DNA of 64,000 nt from Batkoa obscura. Taxonomy: Eukaryota > Entomophthoromycota > Entomophthoromycetes > Entomophthorales > Batkoaceae. The DNA lies in NCBI GenBank assembly GCA_030770535.1, contig JASVEC010000007.1, positions 1,571,663 to 1,635,662 on the forward strand, given 5' to 3'. Position numbers and translations under genes: made by a program. Shown in pieces: positions 34,902 through 47,552 of the stretch (its first letter is position 1; every line of letters begins with the position of its first letter). The notes beneath the pieces were generated by a model. It saw nothing but the letters and a program-made list of their open reading frames with translations. It was not told where the DNA came from and searched no databases.

Positions 34902-36365
34902 ATGACTGGCTCAAAAAAAGATAAACTAGATACTATTTTTAAATATACAAAGATACAACTTACCCCAGTGAAATTCTCTAAATTTTTAAGCACTCATTTA
35001 CCAACTAGAACCTATCCCAACCTAGCAACCAAAACTAGGAACTCAACTTTTAAACAATCTAAGTATAGGTTTACAACGAACCAACAAAATCAAGATCATA
35101 TTGAAGCTCTAGCAAACAAAATATTGAATGCTGAGCTAAACATAAAGAAAAGAGCTTTAATTACTCATAGTGAAGATAGTGATCTTCACGATTTAGATCG
35201 CTATTTGGGCAATAGTGAAGGTATGCAACTTGAAGCAAGGCGGAAGATTGCGAAATTAACCAACGATGAAAAGTTAGCGTTTCGAGATCCGGTAATGTTT
35301 GAGCACTATAAACAAGGTTTTGATAACAATATCAAGCTTTGCAATTCTTTGAAGCATGACAATGTTTTAAGTGCGACATTGCTTGAGGATAAAACAAAAT
35401 TTGAACATCATTTAAATAAGACCAATCAATCGGATGAAAAGCCTTTAAGTTTTGCATATGGAGATCATGTACCAACAGATCCTGGGATGAAAATGATTAC
35501 TTGGCTTGATGAAAATAAAGTTGCGATTTCAGTCAGTGGTAAGATGTCGAATGCCTACCTATTTGTTTATGATTTTAAAGCAGACAGACTATATCAATAT
35601 CAACCCCATTTTCTGGAAGATAAATTTAATTCGGTTTGTGCTAGTTATTGTGGAACTAAATTAACTTTGGCCTTTTCAGGGTGCATTGTAGGTATCTTGG
35701 ATAATGAAGCTCGTAGTATCACAAGGTTTTTGCTACCGGAAGTCCAGCTTGATCCAAAATTCCAGGTCATGAAAACTTATCTTCTTAGTGAAGATTTGCT
35801 GCTGGTTAGCTTTGATAATGGGGAAATCGTGTTGTATGATATTGCAAAAAAAATCGTAAAAAGTAGAATTAAGGCCCACTTCAGTAAAGTGATTGATTTT
35901 ATAATTACTAAGAAAGGGCATTTGGTAAGCATAAGTGAAAGTGGAGAGTTAAAAATGTTTGATTTAAATAATGAATTCAAAGTTTTGTTGGAACATTGTG
36001 AAGAAAGGGGACCTATTATTGCTGTAGACTCCTGTCCATGGAGACCAACGATATTAGCCTTAGGTATAGGGGACAAGAGGGGAACTATAAGATTTCTAGA
36101 CACCTATGATCAGAAAATGATTGATACTTTAGTTACCAATGCCGCTCTTTGTAATGTCCATTTTTCTTCAAAGAATAAAGAAATTGTTACCACACATAAA
36201 GTTGACGATGGTAATATTAAACTTTGGTCTTTTCCGGGTCTTGGGCTTGTTAAACAATTAAAATATGAAAAGGAATCAGACAGGAAATTGTTCCATTCTG
36301 GACTTTCACCAAAGGGTACTAGAATGGTCACCATTCATCGTAGGAGAAACATATGTCTCTGGTAG
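34902..36365 (+). CDS. Divergent Cdc20/Cdh1-like WD40 protein
   Basis: A 487-aa intronless ORF. The N-terminal ~190 residues are basic to neutral and hold a C-box-like motif, LDRYL at 98-102 followed by NSEGMQLEARRKI, as in APC/C activators (DR[YF]IP). The C-terminal ~290 residues are a WD40 propeller with the Cdc20/Cdh1 order: SCPWRPTILALGIGDKRG, then IRFLDTYDQ, CNVHFSSKNKEIVTTH, KLWSFPGLGLVKQL and GLSPKGTRMVTI. The protein stops at NICLW, the last propeller strand. Cdc20 and Cdh1 normally continue to a C-terminal Ile-Arg tail that binds the APC/C, and none is seen here. It could be a specialised (for example meiotic) activator or a decaying paralogue. Confidence 0.65.
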   Translation: MTGSKKDKLDTIFKYTKIQLTPVKFSKFLSTHLPTRTYPNLATKTRNSTFKQSKYRFTTNQQNQDHIEALANKILNAELNIKKRALITHSEDSDLHDLDRYLGNSEGMQLEARRKIAKLTNDEKLAFRDPVMFEHYKQGFDNNIKLCNSLKHDNVLSATLLEDKTKFEHHLNKTNQSDEKPLSFAYGDHVPTDPGMKMITWLDENKVAISVSGKMSNAYLFVYDFKADRLYQYQPHFLEDKFNSVCASYCGTKLTLAFSGCIVGILDNEARSITRFLLPEVQLDPKFQVMKTYLLSEDLLLVSFDNGEIVLYDIAKKIVKSRIKAHFSKVIDFIITKKGHLVSISESGELKMFDLNNEFKVLLEHCEERGPIIAVDSCPWRPTILALGIGDKRGTIRFLDTYDQKMIDTLVTNAALCNVHFSSKNKEIVTTHKVDDGNIKLWSFPGLGLVKQLKYEKESDRKLFHSGLSPKGTRMVTIHRRRNICLW

Positions 36366-36992
36366 GGTATTACGCAGTACTTTGAAGGGAGGGTTGGTTA
36401 AATTAGGGATGTAGATGATTATTAGATGTTAAAGTAAAAAACTATACTTTCTAATTTTTTATAATTGAAATTTTCTTTGTTTTCATAACTAATGTGTTGG
36501 AATTATTGATGCTTAGATGATATGTTCTAATTAGAATATTACATTTCTAAATCATATAGGAAGCCTAAATCTAGCTCTTTTATCATCCTTTTTTTAAAAA
36601 GTAGCTTGATACCGCATTTAAAATATCTATTAATAGGGGTAAAAAATAAGCATAGACCTAAGTATTATTTTATTACTTCAGTTATTTGAAACAATGAAGA
36701 TTTGTAAAGGAGTTATAAAATAATAAAAATGAATCATCGAATAGATCACTTTATGATGGTTTATTGATATTATAACTGGAAATCATTTCGCTTAAAAAAG
36801 TAGGCGTAAGAATACTGGACCTTACTTTTCACACTGACACTTTATAAGCGAAGTATTATTTAAAACAATAAAAATATAAATTAAAATCTAATTATAGCTT
36901 TACTAAAATCTTAATCTCCATTACCATACGGGAGGAATGGGAAAAAGCTAAGAATTATAATTAACACTTCCCAAAATTAAAAAACTAAAAGA
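36366..36992. other. Convergent intergenic region
   Basis: AT-rich DNA between the Cdc20-like gene and the scramblase gene. No repeat or gene is recognised. Confidence 0.5.
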
Positions 36993-38123
36993 TTACCTAG
37001 AAGTCGTAGAAGAATGTCTTGAAAAATAATCAAAGTCTAGTGTGATTGCAGTAGCTAAAGCGACAGCCCTTTCATCAAGACTAAGTTTCCTTTTTGTTTG
37101 GGGTAGCGAGTCCATGACTAAAGAGTAATGACCAGTATCTGTAAAAATCTAAAACAATATAAAAAGCATTTCTTATATAAAATTTTAAGCATAGTTTACC
37201 TCCCTAGCAAACCCCGAAAAGCTTCTTGAGATAAAAGCCAACATGTCGTTATCTTTATCCTTTAACTCAAAATCCCACGAAAGGAAAGGGGCATCAATAT
37301 AAGCAAACTGTTTATACCTGAGAATTTTATTAGTTTTATTTTTGATGTATTATTAAGCTTACCCAGCAAATAATGCATACTTCCTTCTCCAAAGATGCCA
37401 TTCTTTTTGAACTTCACCGATCACCTCGTCCTCTTTAGTGGATATAAATATTCTAGAATTGATAAACCAAAACGGACGATAAGTCTGAGTATTATTAATC
37501 GAAATTTCATTTTACTGTTAAAATTTTACCTTCAATATAACATTCCCCTGTGGGTCCAAGATATAAGCTTTAAACGGGCGATGAGTGCGCAATACTTGTC
37601 TCATAATTGTGGTCCAAAAACTGCTTTCTTCAACTAGATAACCAACCGTTTGGCCTACTTCATCGTAAATTACATATTTATTGTTTTGTTCAAAACCCTA
37701 AAGAATGGGATATAAGAACTAAGTTATTATGAGTTAATAGCATAAATACCATAAAAACATTCAACATTTCTAACTGCCTAACAATAGTTAAGGTACCATG
37801 CGATAAAGTGGCGACCACTAAGCTATTTGTATGCAACTTATCTTGTTCATCAGTTGGTAGATTGTCTATTACTTGAATACTTCTATCATTGTCTATAGCT
37901 ACCTTCTTTAGTTTGTTTTGTTGAATTCGTAAATCGCGTGCTTTTTTTTGGTACCTGTCATCAAATAAACCTAAAAAAGTTAATAGTTTTAAACAGTTTC
38001 TATTTGATGTATATTACTTGTTCTTCTTAGTGGCGAGTAAAATTTATTATTTATAGCTGTACTAGGGGCTAAGATACTTTTAGTTAGGAGACTTCTAAGT
38101 GGCTTTAAATTGGCTATATACAT
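36993..38123 (-). CDS. Phospholipid scramblase family protein (AIM25-like)
   Basis: Six exons by hand splicing: 38123-38018, 37970-37750, 37697-37530, 37484-37363, 37317-37200 and 37148-36993. All phases agree and the product is 296 aa. The basic, Ser/Thr-rich N terminus (MYIANLKPLRSLLTKSILA) looks like a mitochondrial targeting sequence. The scramblase domain shows QLEMLNVFMGFEQNNKYVIY, VGYLVEE, then MRQVLRTHRPFKAYILDPQG, PFWFINSRIF and the hydrophobic AVALATAITLDFDYFSRHS helix at the C terminus. Fungal members such as yeast Aim25 are mitochondrial. Lipid-scrambling activity is inferred from the family only. Confidence 0.88.
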
Positions 38124-38860
38124 AGGAACAAATAAAATAAGTTTCTAAATTGAGATTTTGTTTGAAACTTTGGAGTTTTTGACAAAAATTCAATAGGCTT
38201 TGTGCTTCAACCAATGACGTGGTGTGGCAAAATAAGCAATAAATATTTATTTCTTTGTATTTAGTATCAAGAAAGGGATTGATCATATCATATTATAATT
38301 AACCAGTGTAAATGCAATGTAAGTAAACCAAGTAGAGTGGCGGACCAAATCTTATAGGAATAAAGTTTAAAGTGACAGTTATAATAAAAGATAAAAATTT
38401 AATTTATTGGGTAAAAGTATATAACCAGTTAGTATTTGTATAGATATAGGGGTTTAAAAATATGAAAGAAACATAGTGGCAAAACGAGTAATTGTATTTA
38501 ATCATGATATATATGAAAGAGGCCTTTTAAAATAAAAGGAAAGAATTAGTTTAGGTTAAATGAATTAGAGTATCCACTTTTAAAATAGCAATCAAACGTT
38601 AAATCGCTAGCATTCTACCCTATACCTGTTCAATTTATAGCTTAGTTATAAAATCCACCCTGTACTAACTTTTAAGTATAAAGATTTAATAGGCATTCCT
38701 CTTTACATTGTATAAAGTCATTTTGAACTGAATATTTTTCTTCTCAAAGACTAAACCACGTTCCAATAAAAATTCAAGTAGCTAATTATTCAATGTTTCT
38801 TTAATTTTCATATAATAAAATAACTTAAACAGTACTTATAGGTATAAGCAATAATTAAAT
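38124..38860. other. Intergenic region
   Basis: Contains the scramblase promoter and the MFS 3' flank. A 63-codon open frame overlapping the scramblase start (38095-38286) is not supported. Confidence 0.5.
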
Positions 38861-40517
38861 TTAATCGATATTAGACTGAATAGAGGTAATTTTTTCCTTT
38901 CTTTTTTCAATAAAAAAGCAAACGAGACCCATGACAAACAATATAGCATGGAATATCCCCATGATAATAAAGGGTGCTCCTGGGCGCCAATGGTCAAAGA
39001 GATAGCCACCTAACTTGGAGCAAATAATAATACCCAAGCCACCAAAAAACGAGTAAAGTCCAGACACAGTTCCCCTTAACTCAGGTTCAACAGTATCATG
39101 AGCAGATAAGAAAGACAACGATGTAACGATGGTACCTATCTCACCAACACCTAGCAAGCAAATAAACAAATAAACAATCTTATTATAGGGTGAAGAGATA
39201 AATCCAAATCCAAAGTAGCCAACAGCGCCTAATAAAGAAGATAAACTTAACACCATGGAGGCTTTTATTTTGGTTAACAACACTCCTACAATAGGTGCTC
39301 CTATCAATGCAAATACTTGTGCAATACCAGATAACATCATTGCTAAACTATAAGCACTACGACATTGCTCTTTCACTATGGCTGGATCAGTGAGATCTCC
39401 ATCGTCGCTTATAAAACATTTGTTTTCATTGATAAACAGCTTGACTACCCAAGCACTTATAAATACAGTAAGGATTATAGTATCTCCACGAGCCTAAATT
39501 TAGAAATGAGTTAAATAGTATTGAAAGTTAAACTCTACTTACCACAAAGCCAGAGATATAAGCCATGGCAATACGTAAATCAGTGAAAAATAATTTACAA
39601 GCTCTTGGTAGCTTATTTATTCCATGAATAAACTCTTCTTTCATTGTTAAAGCGTTCCCATTCACATTGATGGTCCTGTTATTATTTTTAGGAAAAGTAA
39701 AAAAATTTATGATAGACCATGCAATTGCTATAGCCCCAACTATATATAATGTGACTACCACGGACTATAAGATAATTAGTATTTATCGTTCAATAATAAT
39801 AACAATCTATTACCTGAGTTTGAGAGCCAGTGAGTTTCTCTAATGAGGCTGGTAAAGGTACTAAAACAAACACTGAAACAACAGCGCCTAAAAACAATAA
39901 ATATCACTTTTTACGTATATATAATAATATATACCTAATCCGGAAAACATCCCGACGATACCAGAAGTCATTCCATTTTTAAGCCCTACAGTATCTGCTA
40001 ACCCTGCAGCAACCATTGAGGTGATAGCGGAAGCACCAATAGCAAAGAACAACCTTACTATTAATAAATCCGGAAACACCCTTGAAGGTAACGTATAAAA
40101 AAATAGAGCTAATCCAACAATTAGGAATCCCAAAGAAAAGGTTATCCTTCTTCCAATTCTATCGGATACCAAGCCCCATACAATGACCATTATGATTGAA
40201 ACAATCTCGTCCCATAAAGTAAAGGTGGCACTCAGTTCACCTAAACCGGCCGTTTCTTTGTATTTAAAAGCGAATAGAAAGGCTTGAATCTGATTTATAA
40301 ACACTATGAAGCAGATGGAAAAGAAAACGCAGATCAAATAAGTTATGAAATTTAAGATACTAACATTGCCTTGTAAATGAATGAATTTTAAAAAGGTCTT
40401 ATCTTTGATTTCAGCATCCTTGATAGATGTAGCTTCATTATTGATTAGTCCTTGATTTGCTTGAGTTTCTAAGTCCACTAAACTGGCCTTATTAGTGCTC
40501 TGTGGTGAAGTTGCCAT
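38861..40517 (-). CDS. Major facilitator superfamily transporter
   Basis: Four exons by hand splicing: 40517-39935, 39887-39814, 39764-39543 and 39493-38861, giving 503 aa with consistent phases. The ~45-residue hydrophilic N terminus is cytoplasmic. About twelve hydrophobic segments follow. The MFS loop 2-3 motif is clear: GLVSDRIGRRITF. A second-half counterpart reads SLLGAVGYFGFGF and LRGTVSGLYSFFGGLG. A central loop lies at about residues 250-300. The substrate is unknown. It resembles eukaryotic MFS members of unassigned specificity more than sugar or drug porters. Confidence 0.85.
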
Positions 40518-42433
40518 TTTTTGAATTCTTCAATCAACTTTTATTAAACTTTTTTTGTTTTTATACTCTCTTTATTATTTTCGCCTTATTATTTTTATCA
40601 GATTTTGAACAAAAAAACTCAAAAAATAGTCTAAAAAAATAAAAAATAACAAAATCAAACTTGAATTTTCTTACTTTTGTAACCTTTACAAATGTCATAT
40701 ACCCAATATTATCCCTTATTCTTTCCTATCTGATCAACTATGAGCCAATCATTTTTCCTTCAACTCTATTAAACCATCTTTATTACAACCAAAAAGTCTT
40801 TATTAGGCAATTATAATGCCAATCAGATAACACACGGCAGGAAAGAAATTAAACTTTTCTATTTATTAATATTTCAAATAACATAAATAGAAGTGAGTAA
40901 GAATTAATTTTTTTAACTTTATTCTGATTTTATTAGATTGGATGGATATTAAGCTAATTTGGAAGTTTTTTAAACACTGAAGTGGGGGAATGTTGTACAA
41001 AGTAGCTATGATATCTGCTCCTGTGATGTAATTATGCCTGAAGTTGAACTCTTGTTTGTGGATAGCGATTTATTATATAAAAGATAGCTGTTTGATATTT
41101 AGTCCAAAAGTGGTAATCCAGCTTAATTCATAAAAAATCGTATGATAAACTAACAAAAGTTGTCATTATCGAAAGTATTTTTTACACTAACAACCTGCTT
41201 TGAATTTTTGCACTTTGGGTTGGATTTTGAGTTGACCTTGAAAGCAATAATTATACATCTATGCTCTCAAAAAGTAAACCTACTGAGCCCAGGCTAGGGG
41301 TCTCTAGATTCTTCAGTCAGGTCATTGTAGTATCTATTACGACGTCATCCAACCTCTCTTTTCACTCTGTTTTCCTTGATCCTTTAAACGTTGATCATCG
41401 TTGTAATGAAATGCAATAAAAACATAAAAATAATAAGTATATTTATTTAGTATTTAGGATTCTAAAGATACTTTAATTAAGAAAATGTAATGAATAAAAA
41501 TAAATTTATTTAAATAACATATTGTTATAGTTAGTACGTAATATCATTATATACAAGTTTATTGTACTTGAACTCTAGTTCATAAAACAAAACTTTACAA
41601 TTGTTAATCCATAGCTATTGGTAAATTCATTATAAAGATAAAGATAAAATAAACAAAAATATAATATATTTAATAATATTCACATAATAGTTTTTATTTT
41701 CATTTATTGAAACTAATAGTATGAATCTAAGATAATAGCAAAAAAACTAAAAAAAATTAAAAAAATAATACTCTTTCCTCTTATTAAAAATTGTTTTTTA
41801 AAGCACTCTACTTGATGTATATTTATTTTTAAATTAAGGTACCAAATGCTATTTAACTAAATAACAATAATAACAAAATAGGATTAAAGTTTAATCAAAT
41901 CAAAATATATTATAGTTATTAAAAGTATACTTTTTATTAATTTATTTTTGTTATTTTATTTTTATTTTTATTTTTAAATATGGATAAACCCAAACCCAAA
42001 GTTCAACTTTTTAAAATTTATTTTGAAACTGATTCCATTTAAATGCTTCTATTATTTTTAACTTGTCATTAATATACTTTATAGTGAATTTTTGATTTAC
42101 TAATGTTTAAAACCTGTTAATTCATTATAAAATAAATTTACGGCAAATTAAAAAATAGTAAAGGCATCTAAATGCCATCAGTTCTAAAAAGGTAAATTAA
42201 ACAAATGCTGAAAACAAAAGACGTAAGGATGTATATTTTGTTCAAGAAATTTACTAATATTTTTCTACTTGATAGCACTTAAAAAATGGAAAAAGGGATG
42301 AAATCAAAAAAACTATTTTCATTAATCATTTAGAATCTTGTTTAAACGAGTAAGATAACTTTTAACTTCAAATGAATACATTATAGATATCAATAATATT
42401 TAAGTAAAAAATATAACTTTATTCCTTTTCCAA
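40518..42433. other. 1.9-kb gene-free region with one MITE
   Basis: No coding frame. It holds one diverged MITE-1 copy (42225-42321). A less AT-rich patch near 41290-41400 is unexplained. Confidence 0.5.
42225..42321 (-). mobile_element. MITE-1 copy (diverged)
   Basis: It starts TAAGGATGTATATTTTG and keeps GCACTTAAAAAATGGAAAAA in reverse orientation, but the right end is degenerate. Confidence 0.7.
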
Positions 42434-43490
42434 TTATAAATTGTTAACCTTAATCAAAGCCTTACCAAAACTCTTACTTTCAAATATACCAATGAAAACA
42501 GCTGGAAGGTTTTCGATCCTCCCAGTAATATATTCTTTATATTTCATTTTATCTTCAGCTAAATGTTTACTGAACGTTTCAAAAGCCTTAGGGAAGAGAT
42601 CCAATCTATCATTCATCATAAGTCTTTCCATGCATATTTTTTTACCAATTATTTGAATCAAATTATCAATTCCGTCACTTTGTCTACCTTTGCTATACTA
42701 AGAGACTATACCACATGCTTGGATATGGCACTTACTACTAGTTACTTCTAATACAGCCTCAGGTGTTTTTCCTCCTACATTTTCAAAATGAATATCAATA
42801 CCATTAAGATAATATTCTTTAAGTATTGGGATTAAATCGTTGTATTTCTTATAATTGAACACAACATCAAAGTTCAATTCGTTTAATTAGCACTTTACTT
42901 TATCACCACTACCAGCTGATCCAGTTACTCTTAACTCTGACTGTTTACAATATTGACCAACTACTTGACCTACAGCCCCAGAAGCAGCATAGATAAAGAT
43001 AATTCCTCCTTGCTTAGTAGATTCACGGATGATATGTAACCTAATATAGGAGGTGGCACCTGGTATACCGGTGATACCTAAATAGTAAGTAAGTGGTAGC
43101 TTTGATTCACGGCCATCAGGAACCGATCTGGTATTAGCGGTTGAAATGATAGCGTGTTTTGACCAGTCTACAAAATCAACTGCAATGTCACCCTTTTTGA
43201 ATTTATTGGAGTTAGAGGCTATTACTTCGGATACAATCATTCCGCTCAATGACTTGTTAAGTTGAAAAGTTTGGAGGTATTTATCAGGTCCCGTGTCTTT
43301 GCTCGATGGCTTAATAAGTTAACTTTCACTTGGACGCATTCCGCCATACATATAAGAATCAACCGAAGGATGCAAATTACGAACTAACAATTGATCTTTT
43401 TCTAATGACACATTGTTGAAATCAAACTCTTCTTTGATTGTCTCAAAGTTATCATTGATGGTTGGTAACCTTTCAGATGGGCTTTACATA
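42434..43490 (-). pseudogene. Broken MDR-family NADP-dependent oxidoreductase (PTGR/curcumin-reductase-like)
   Basis: Pieces of one medium-chain dehydrogenase/reductase run along the minus strand. From the 5' side: DNFETIKEEFDFNN..LLVRNLHPSVDSYM with YGGMRPSES, then a stop near 43320. Next is an open piece (43249-42887) with GMIVSEVIAS, the characteristic TYYLGITGIPGATSY and the NADP site YAASGAVGQVVGQYCKQ. A stop follows near 42890, then IDIHFENVGGKTPEAVL, and a final open piece (42661-42434). In the family the order ..GMPGLTAY..AA.GAVG..VGQ..K..FENVGG is continuous, so at least three interruptions separate the parts. No start codon fits the 5' end. Introns could explain some gaps but not all stops. 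Confidence 0.8.
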
Positions 43491-43748
43491 TTACTTTCGT
43501 GTTGCTGACCATTGCTTATTTTAATTAAATTTGTTATAAAAAATAGAAAGTTAATATTGGATCTTCATACTTGTTAAGTTGTAGATCTATTAGTAATATA
43601 TTGTTAATGTTTGAACCACATACAGCAGCATTAGTTGTATGATGTAAGATATTGTTTTATTAAATTGCTTTGAGACTTCTACTAGCGATCCTAAATTTTA
43701 AAAAGCCTCATCCCTAACCTGCTTCAAATTGATCCTAATATTAACATT

Positions 43749-43801
43749 AAAGTGCCATTTGAGCAGAAAATTGACATAGTATTTAAAATTAAAAATACCA
43801 T
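43749..43801 (+). mobile_element. Partial MITE-1 copy
   Basis: Only the right half is left: GTGCCATTTGAGCAGAAAA to AAAAATACCATAT. It abuts the next copy, sharing the ATAT. Confidence 0.65.
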
Positions 43802-43907
43802 ATGGGGGTGTATTTTTTTGTTTAAGGATTTTACTAACAATTTTTCCGCTCAAATAGTGCTTGAAAAATGGAAAAAGTAATGAAATCAAAAAAAACATCC
43901 CCATATA
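43800..43907 (-). mobile_element. MITE-1 copy
   Basis: Full copy from ATATGGGGGTGTA to ACATCCCCATAT in reverse orientation. Confidence 0.92.
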
Positions 43908-45491
43908 CCTATTTTACCTATTTTAAAAGGTTCCTCAGCTATTTCAATTTACAAAAAACTATGCAAACTAAGTAGGGTTTCAAAGGAAGATATTGATGGG
44001 ATGTTTTTATTTTATTAATTTGTTCATTCATTAAATAGATAAAAAGTTAGAAATTCAATTTTAAACAAAAACATGTCTATATGCTATTTTTATATATTAA
44101 TATCTAAAAAAATCATAATTGCTTTTGAAAATTTACAACCAAGTAAATGAATCTCAATATTAGACAAAGCAAGGTTTTTAAATGTATCTTTGTTATATTA
44201 AAATAAAATAAAAATATTTAATTATGAATTTCAAAGTAGGTTTTAAGACCGAATATTTATCCTAAGATTTTAGAGTTTAAATTTGAATTTAGGCAGGATT
44301 TCTAAAAGAAAAATGTACTTTATCTTTTTTAATTGACAGTTCTAAGTTGTTAAGATATTAGGATAAAAAGGTTGCTTTTAAGAATAATGATTTATCAAAG
44401 CTGAAACAAAATTGTTAAACTTTAAGGGTTTAAATATTGATATAAATACTGTCTTAAAGAATCTTGATGATATTATAATTTTATCCTTTTATACATAAAT
44501 TAACGTGAAATAGTTTCCAATTACTTAATTATCTAATAATTTATAAAACATTGAATATGTTGTATGATTTATATAAAATACATTATATAAAAGTGACTAT
44601 GGTTATCTAATATATTTCAAATTCAAATAAGCAAAAGCTTTTTCTGTATAAATATCTATTTTTAAATTCTATTCAACTAAAAGAGAACCATAAAATGGAA
44701 TGATGTAATTTTACTATTATTTTATCACCATATAATAGTCAAAAAATTTTAAATAATGTTTTATGTAATAGAAAAGATCATTTGATTAAGTTTTAACTAT
44801 ATTTGAGCTATTTCCCATTAAAAAGGAGCAGCTATGACTTTTCCATTACTTTAGACAGGGTAGGATAAACGGTTATTAACATCAGCGATTTTATTCCATT
44901 TAACTAATAAATTAGTAATTAAATCATTGCGCAAAAAAAAAATAGAACTTTAAAAAATAGAGTCAATTCAAAAGAACAAACTTTTCATACATTTGTAATC
45001 AATATTAATCTTCACTACCACATACATTACCTTAACTTGTATTTGTAATTTTATTAAAGGCTTGAAAATACCTGCTTTTATAATAAATATCTTTATATTG
45101 ATATACAACTCCTTACACCGCTTACTTTAAAATGTTACTATATGTTATCCTGTATTGAATAAATAAGTAAAAGTATATCTAAGGTACAATATTGAACTAC
45201 CAGTTATTTTAACAATATAATAATAATTTATTATTTATTTCCAAATTTAGAAATCTCCATTTTGATTGAAGGAATTTTGAATCCGAACTTGTTTGACCAT
45301 TTCAATGAAAAAATTTAAGCACCGTTTATTTCCAAATAAAACTATAAAATCCCAAATTGCTTAGATTCTAGAATCATTTTATATTTTTAATAACCACTGT
45401 ATTTTAAATACACTTTTTCTTTTGAATTATTTTATGTTACCTTTCTTATAAATAAGACAATCAAAAATATTTTTATCAATTTTTAAAAAAA

Positions 45492-46268
45492 ATGTCGACT
45501 AAAGCACGTACTAAGTTTAATCCTGAACAGTTACACGAGTTAGAAAGGCTATACCGGTTTAATTCCAAACCACTCAAAGAGATGTTAATTGAATTAGGTG
45601 AACAAGTTGGTTTAGAATTACGTACTATTCAAATTTGGTTTCAAAATAGAAGAATGAAAGACCGTCATAGTAATAATAATAGTAATAATAATAATGGAAG
45701 TAGTATTGCTCCAAGTCCTGCTACTACTCAAGAACTCACTGCAAACCATAAATCAAAACAAGAGTTATATAGTGTCCATGCTGCCAATCGTACTCCATGT
45801 ACTCCTTCAGTTAATATACCAAAACCTAATAGAAATAACTTTGGGAATATGTTGTTAAATGGATTTGCTTTACATTCTGTTGAAAAGGATATGTATATGA
45901 ATAGTATGCAACGATCAAGGTCCTTTGCTTCTAATTATCAACAATCTAGTCATGGTAGTTATTATAGTTACAATGATCAACATGTATATATGAATGAAAA
46001 TAGTGTTGTTGACCCTTTAATGCAAAGTTATCAAGAAAATGTATATGATAATAATGTAAGTGAAGCATTAAGTTATGAATACAATTATAATCAATCTCAG
46101 TTAGATAGTACGATGAATGTGAATCCATTTTTAAGTGAGTTTGAAACGTACAATTATCAAAATAGTTATTTTAATCAACAAGATTATGTAGGTTATAACC
46201 CTAATAACCAAATGTACAATTCAATACCTAATGAGTTTCACCAAACTCAATATCCCAATTTTCTATGA
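45492..46268 (+). CDS. Homeodomain transcription factor
   Basis: A 258-aa intronless ORF. Residues 4-59 form a homeodomain: helix 1 FNPEQLHELERLYRFN, helix 2 KEMLIELGEQVGL and recognition helix 3 RTIQIWFQNRRMKDR. Trp49, Phe50, Asn52 and Arg54 of the invariant WFQNRR are all present. There is no three-residue TALE loop, so this is a typical homeodomain. The remaining ~195 residues are rich in Asn, Gln, Ser and Tyr and low in complexity, as in activation or condensate-forming regions. The target genes are unknown. The domain starts almost at the N terminus. Confidence 0.92.
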   Translation: MSTKARTKFNPEQLHELERLYRFNSKPLKEMLIELGEQVGLELRTIQIWFQNRRMKDRHSNNNSNNNNGSSIAPSPATTQELTANHKSKQELYSVHAANRTPCTPSVNIPKPNRNNFGNMLLNGFALHSVEKDMYMNSMQRSRSFASNYQQSSHGSYYSYNDQHVYMNENSVVDPLMQSYQENVYDNNVSEALSYEYNYNQSQLDSTMNVNPFLSEFETYNYQNSYFNQQDYVGYNPNNQMYNSIPNEFHQTQYPNFL

Positions 46269-46701
46269 TATATATTTTTGTTCAGTAACTTAGATCAGTT
46301 AATTTAGCACCTCTCTCCTTTCTTTTTTCATTTACTAAATGACAAACAACTTTTAAAAGTTTAATAAATTATTTCTAATACTTTCAACTTTTATTTTTAA
46401 CCCCCGTACCAGATATTCGTTTAGTTAATAATGAAGGGATTTATACGATTAATATCAATTGTAATTCTTTTAGTTTTAGAATACTAAATCACGTTCTTTT
46501 ATTAAGTGGTAGAATTTACTTTTATGACTTTCTTACTTGAATATTTCAACACCTGTTTTTAAGTGAGCAAATGGATAAAGTTCCTTAGTATTTGAAATTT
46601 AGAAACCATTATCTTTATTAAATACTTGAATATTACTATAATATTTTTCACTTATTTAATAATAGCTGGGTGGCTTATTTGACTGTGATTGTTTTGTTTA
46701 A

Positions 46702-46798
46702 ATAGGGATGTTTTTTTGGCTTCATACTTTTTCCATTTTTAAGCGCTGTTTGAACAAAGATTGTTAGTAAAATTCTTAAACTAAAAAATATATCCCCA
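46702..46798 (+). mobile_element. MITE-1 copy
   Basis: It runs from ATAGGGATGTTTTTTTGGC to ATATCCCCAAT, slightly shorter than the norm. Confidence 0.85.
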
Positions 46799-47447
46799 AT
46801 AATTTATAATGCTGGTAAATTTAAAGAACAAATAATGATTTAACTGTGGAATTATTTCTCAGATAAAATTCAACTTATCAGTGCTAGTATTTTATTAATT
46901 AAATATCCACACTTTTTATTATAAATAAACTTAAAAGTAACCAATAGACAATCGGAATAGACAAATATATATTGTTTATTAAAACCCCATTAATACAAAT
47001 AATACAGTCACGTTTTTTGTTTAGTATTTGAGGACGCTTTTTGTTTCAATTTTTTGTTTATTTTTGAGCCTTATGGGTGAAAAAGGGCAATTCTTATACA
47101 TTAAAATATGCCCATTTACTGAGTAATTTTTCGAATTTTAAGCTATCTAAATAGTAAGCAAATAGTTAAAAATGAGAAGATACTCTTTTTTGACTAACAT
47201 AAACCTGAAACTAGCACTTTTGGAAAGGAAAATAAGAAATTTTTAAATGTTTTTATCTACCTTTATTATTTTCTTTATGTTTACTTGACACGTATTAAAA
47301 ACTTTAGCTACTAAATTTTATAGTTTTTACAAGATCATTATTTACTAATTTTTTACTACTATGTTTTTACTACATTTGCTACGTTTTGATTGATTGTATA
47401 CTATCATGTTTAGATTAAGTTCGAACTTCATATATCAATAATTACAA

Positions 47448-47552
47448 TATCTAGATGTTTTTTTTAACTTCATCACTTTTCCCATTTTTAAGCACTATTT
47501 AAACAGAAAGATTATTAGTAAAATCCTTAAACAAAAAAATATACCACCATAT
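47448..47552 (+). mobile_element. MITE-1 copy
   Basis: It runs from ATATCTAGATG to ATACCACCATAT; the core TCATCACTTTTCCCATTTTT is clear. Confidence 0.82.

Larger units (their letters stand above)
43491..45491. other. 2.0-kb gene-free region with MITE-1 copies
   Basis: It contains a partial MITE-1 (43749-43801) joined head-to-head to a complete one (43800-43907). The remainder has no gene. Confidence 0.55.
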
